NCBI RefSeq assembly: GCF_011604685.1
Contig: NZ_CP050063.1
Span: 8,834,243-8,898,242 of the forward strand
Direction of reading: 5' to 3'
Source of the DNA: Spirosoma aureum
Lineage (GTDB): Bacteria; Bacteroidota; Bacteroidia; Cytophagales; Spirosomataceae
DNA: 64,000 nt
Below are positions 62,532 through 64,000 of this stretch, piece after piece. The notes beneath the pieces were generated by a model. That model was not told the DNA's origin. It made no database searches and saw only the letters and a list, made by a program, of their open reading frames with translations. The first letter of the stretch is position 1. Every line of letters begins with the position of its first letter. The translations under genes and the position numbers were made by a program.

Positions 62532-64000
62532 ATGCCTGCGATTCCTGACGAGCTTCCTGCTTTAGTGCTTCGTCTTTATTCCGAATTTTGGTCAGATACG
62601 AGATTTGTGGTCTCACGTTGATCTCTTCAAGAACATGGAAAGCCCGGCCTTTCAGTTCGGTTTCCAGTGTTTTGGAAATCGTACTTTCCGGGTTATTCAT
62701 ATCGCCGAATATGATCGCATCTGTTGGGCAAGCCTGAGCACAAGCCGTTTGAATTTCGTCGGGCATTGGCCGACGGCGTTCTTTTTTGGCGGTCAACTTG
62801 CCTTCCTGAATACGCTGTACGCAGAATGAACATTTCTCGATTACACCCCGTGACCGAACGGTTACGTCCGGATTAATGGCCATCTTACGAGGTCATTGTT
62901 GAAGTTGTAATCGAAATTATCATTATCGAAGTACTTGAACCAGTTAAATCGACGTACTTTATACGGACAGTTGTTGGCGCAATAACGTGTACCTACACAA
63001 CGGTTATAGGTCATTTGATTAAGACCTTCCGTACTGTGAGTTGTTGCAAGAACTGGGCAAACCGTTTCGCAGGGAGCATTGCTACAGTGCTGGCAAAGCA
63101 TTGGCTGGAATGTTACTTCGGGATTCGCCGATGCAACTTCCAGTTCTTTCAGATTTTCGGGATCAGCATCGCTGCTATAGTAGCGGTCAATACGAATCCA
63201 GTGCATCTCACGTCGGTTTATTACTTCCTGACGGCCAACAACAGCAATGTTATTCTCTGACTGGCAACTAATTACGCAGGCATTACAACCAATACAGGAG
63301 TTCAGGTCAATGACCATACCCCATGAATGGTTAGGCTTACCGTAGCCATTCCAAAGCGATATATCCGTAGGTGTTTTTGGACCTTCAGACGTTACCACTC
63401 TTGGCTCATAACGACCTGCCATTGGGTTCTTCTGGTATTCGGCAAGGATTGATTCCTGCAAAACAGCCTTACGGCCCATCACCGTATCATGCGTTTGCGT
63501 TTGTGGCAACCTCCCGTGAACCGCCCGCTTTATCTACTTTCGCACTAAAAGACGAGTAGGAAATATAACCATTAGCAATTTTCGCGAAAGGAAACGCATT
63601 TTTTACGACCCATTGGCCGATTTACCCGCTTTTCACGGCCGTAGCCAATCGCCACTGAAACCGTATCATCGGCCTGGCCTGGCTGTATCAAACAGGTAAT
63701 TCAACCGATTTTCCATCGGCAGACACGGTTACCAGATCATTCTGAGCAAGCCCTAAGTCATGAGCTGTTTTTTGCGAAATGGCCGCGTAGTTATCCCAGC
63801 AAGCTTTCGTTACAGGATCAGGCATCTCCTGTAGCCAGGGATTATTAGCTGTAGAACCCGTACCAATACCTACTTTCTCATACAAGGCCAGTTCGATACC
63901 CGTTGTTGGCTTATAACGCTGAGCAATGCCAGCGGCAGCCTGGGCAATGTTTCCGGCAAACGAAGCGCCACAGCAACGGCAGCTGCTTTGCCAGGTTCAA
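62530..64000 (-). CDS. actB: alternative complex III subunit ActB, C-terminal part (frameshifted, cut by window end)
   Basis: The minus-strand sequence reads from molybdopterin-oxidoreductase-like segments ([23 protein letters not shown] at about 63838-63770, in pieces) into the iron-sulfur domain: [46 protein letters not shown] and, after a shift near 62880, [13 protein letters not shown] with [10 protein letters not shown], ending [10 protein letters not shown] at 62530. These are the [3Fe-4S]/[4Fe-4S] ligand sets of ActB. Several further single-base shifts occur near 63508, 63640 and 63685. The N-terminal part lies beyond the window. Confidence 0.82.

Overview
The window comes from a Bacteroidota chromosome, most likely an aerobic Cytophagales of the Spirosoma type (the genus is an inference). 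Supporting signs are Bacteroidota promoters (TTTG or TTG near -33 with TAnnTTTG near -7), type IX secretion C-terminal domains, an ExbB-ExbD-ExbD-TonB cluster with a proline-rich TonB, alternative complex III next to a cytochrome oxidase locus, DUF983 and DUF420 proteins, and weak Shine-Dalgarno signals. There is no phage, insertion sequence, CRISPR array or rRNA. It is core-type chromosome with compact operons.

Layout. 0-6.3 kb: the tail of a gamma-carbonic-anhydrase-like gene, a HupE/UreJ protein, two tandem M1 metallopeptidases, tRNA-Pro(GGG) and a small membrane protein. 6.3-15 kb: TonB energy-transduction cluster (exbB, exbD, exbD, tonB, small membrane protein, PstS-like lipoprotein), a membrane SGNH protein on the other strand, and a large TPR protein. 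15-22 kb: adk, obg and two secreted SASA/SGNH esterase-like proteins with type IX sorting domains. 22.3-30.8 kb: complex I genes nuoA-nuoJ, stopping before nuoK-N. 31-36.5 kb: an esterase, a thiolase and an acyl-CoA dehydrogenase that share a palindromic operator, and a Tat-exported oxidoreductase. 36.7-46.3 kb: anmK, a fructosamine-kinase-like gene, a DEAD-box helicase, a TPR protein, a MORN-like protein, GDP-L-fucose synthase, a NeuD-like acetyltransferase, and a metallophosphoesterase/glycosyltransferase pair. 46.3-49.7 kb: a tightly overlapping sigma factor, anti-sigma-like, beta-barrel and epimerase operon. 49.8-64 kb: one long minus-strand respiratory cluster running from alternative complex III (actB-actF) through cytochrome oxidase subunits II and I, heme A and heme O synthases, two subunit III proteins, subunit IV, SCO1, DUF420, a small protein and DUF983.

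The genes form a respiratory and envelope neighbourhood. Complex I feeds quinone, ACIII and the oxidase complete the chain, beta-oxidation genes supply electrons, and the TonB cluster uses the resulting proton gradient at the outer membrane.

Two structural themes are not explained by the genes. First, eleven intergenic elements, mostly between genes of one operon, consist of degenerate 7-nt (two cases 8-nt) tandem units whose second half is roughly the inverse complement of the first. Sequences differ between elements but the architecture is the same. Second, several gene ends carry exceptionally long, nearly perfect palindromes (25-36 bp arms). From about 59.4 kb to the end the ACIII genes are broken by many single-base shifts while their frame-corrected protein sequence stays intact. 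This most likely reflects poor consensus quality.
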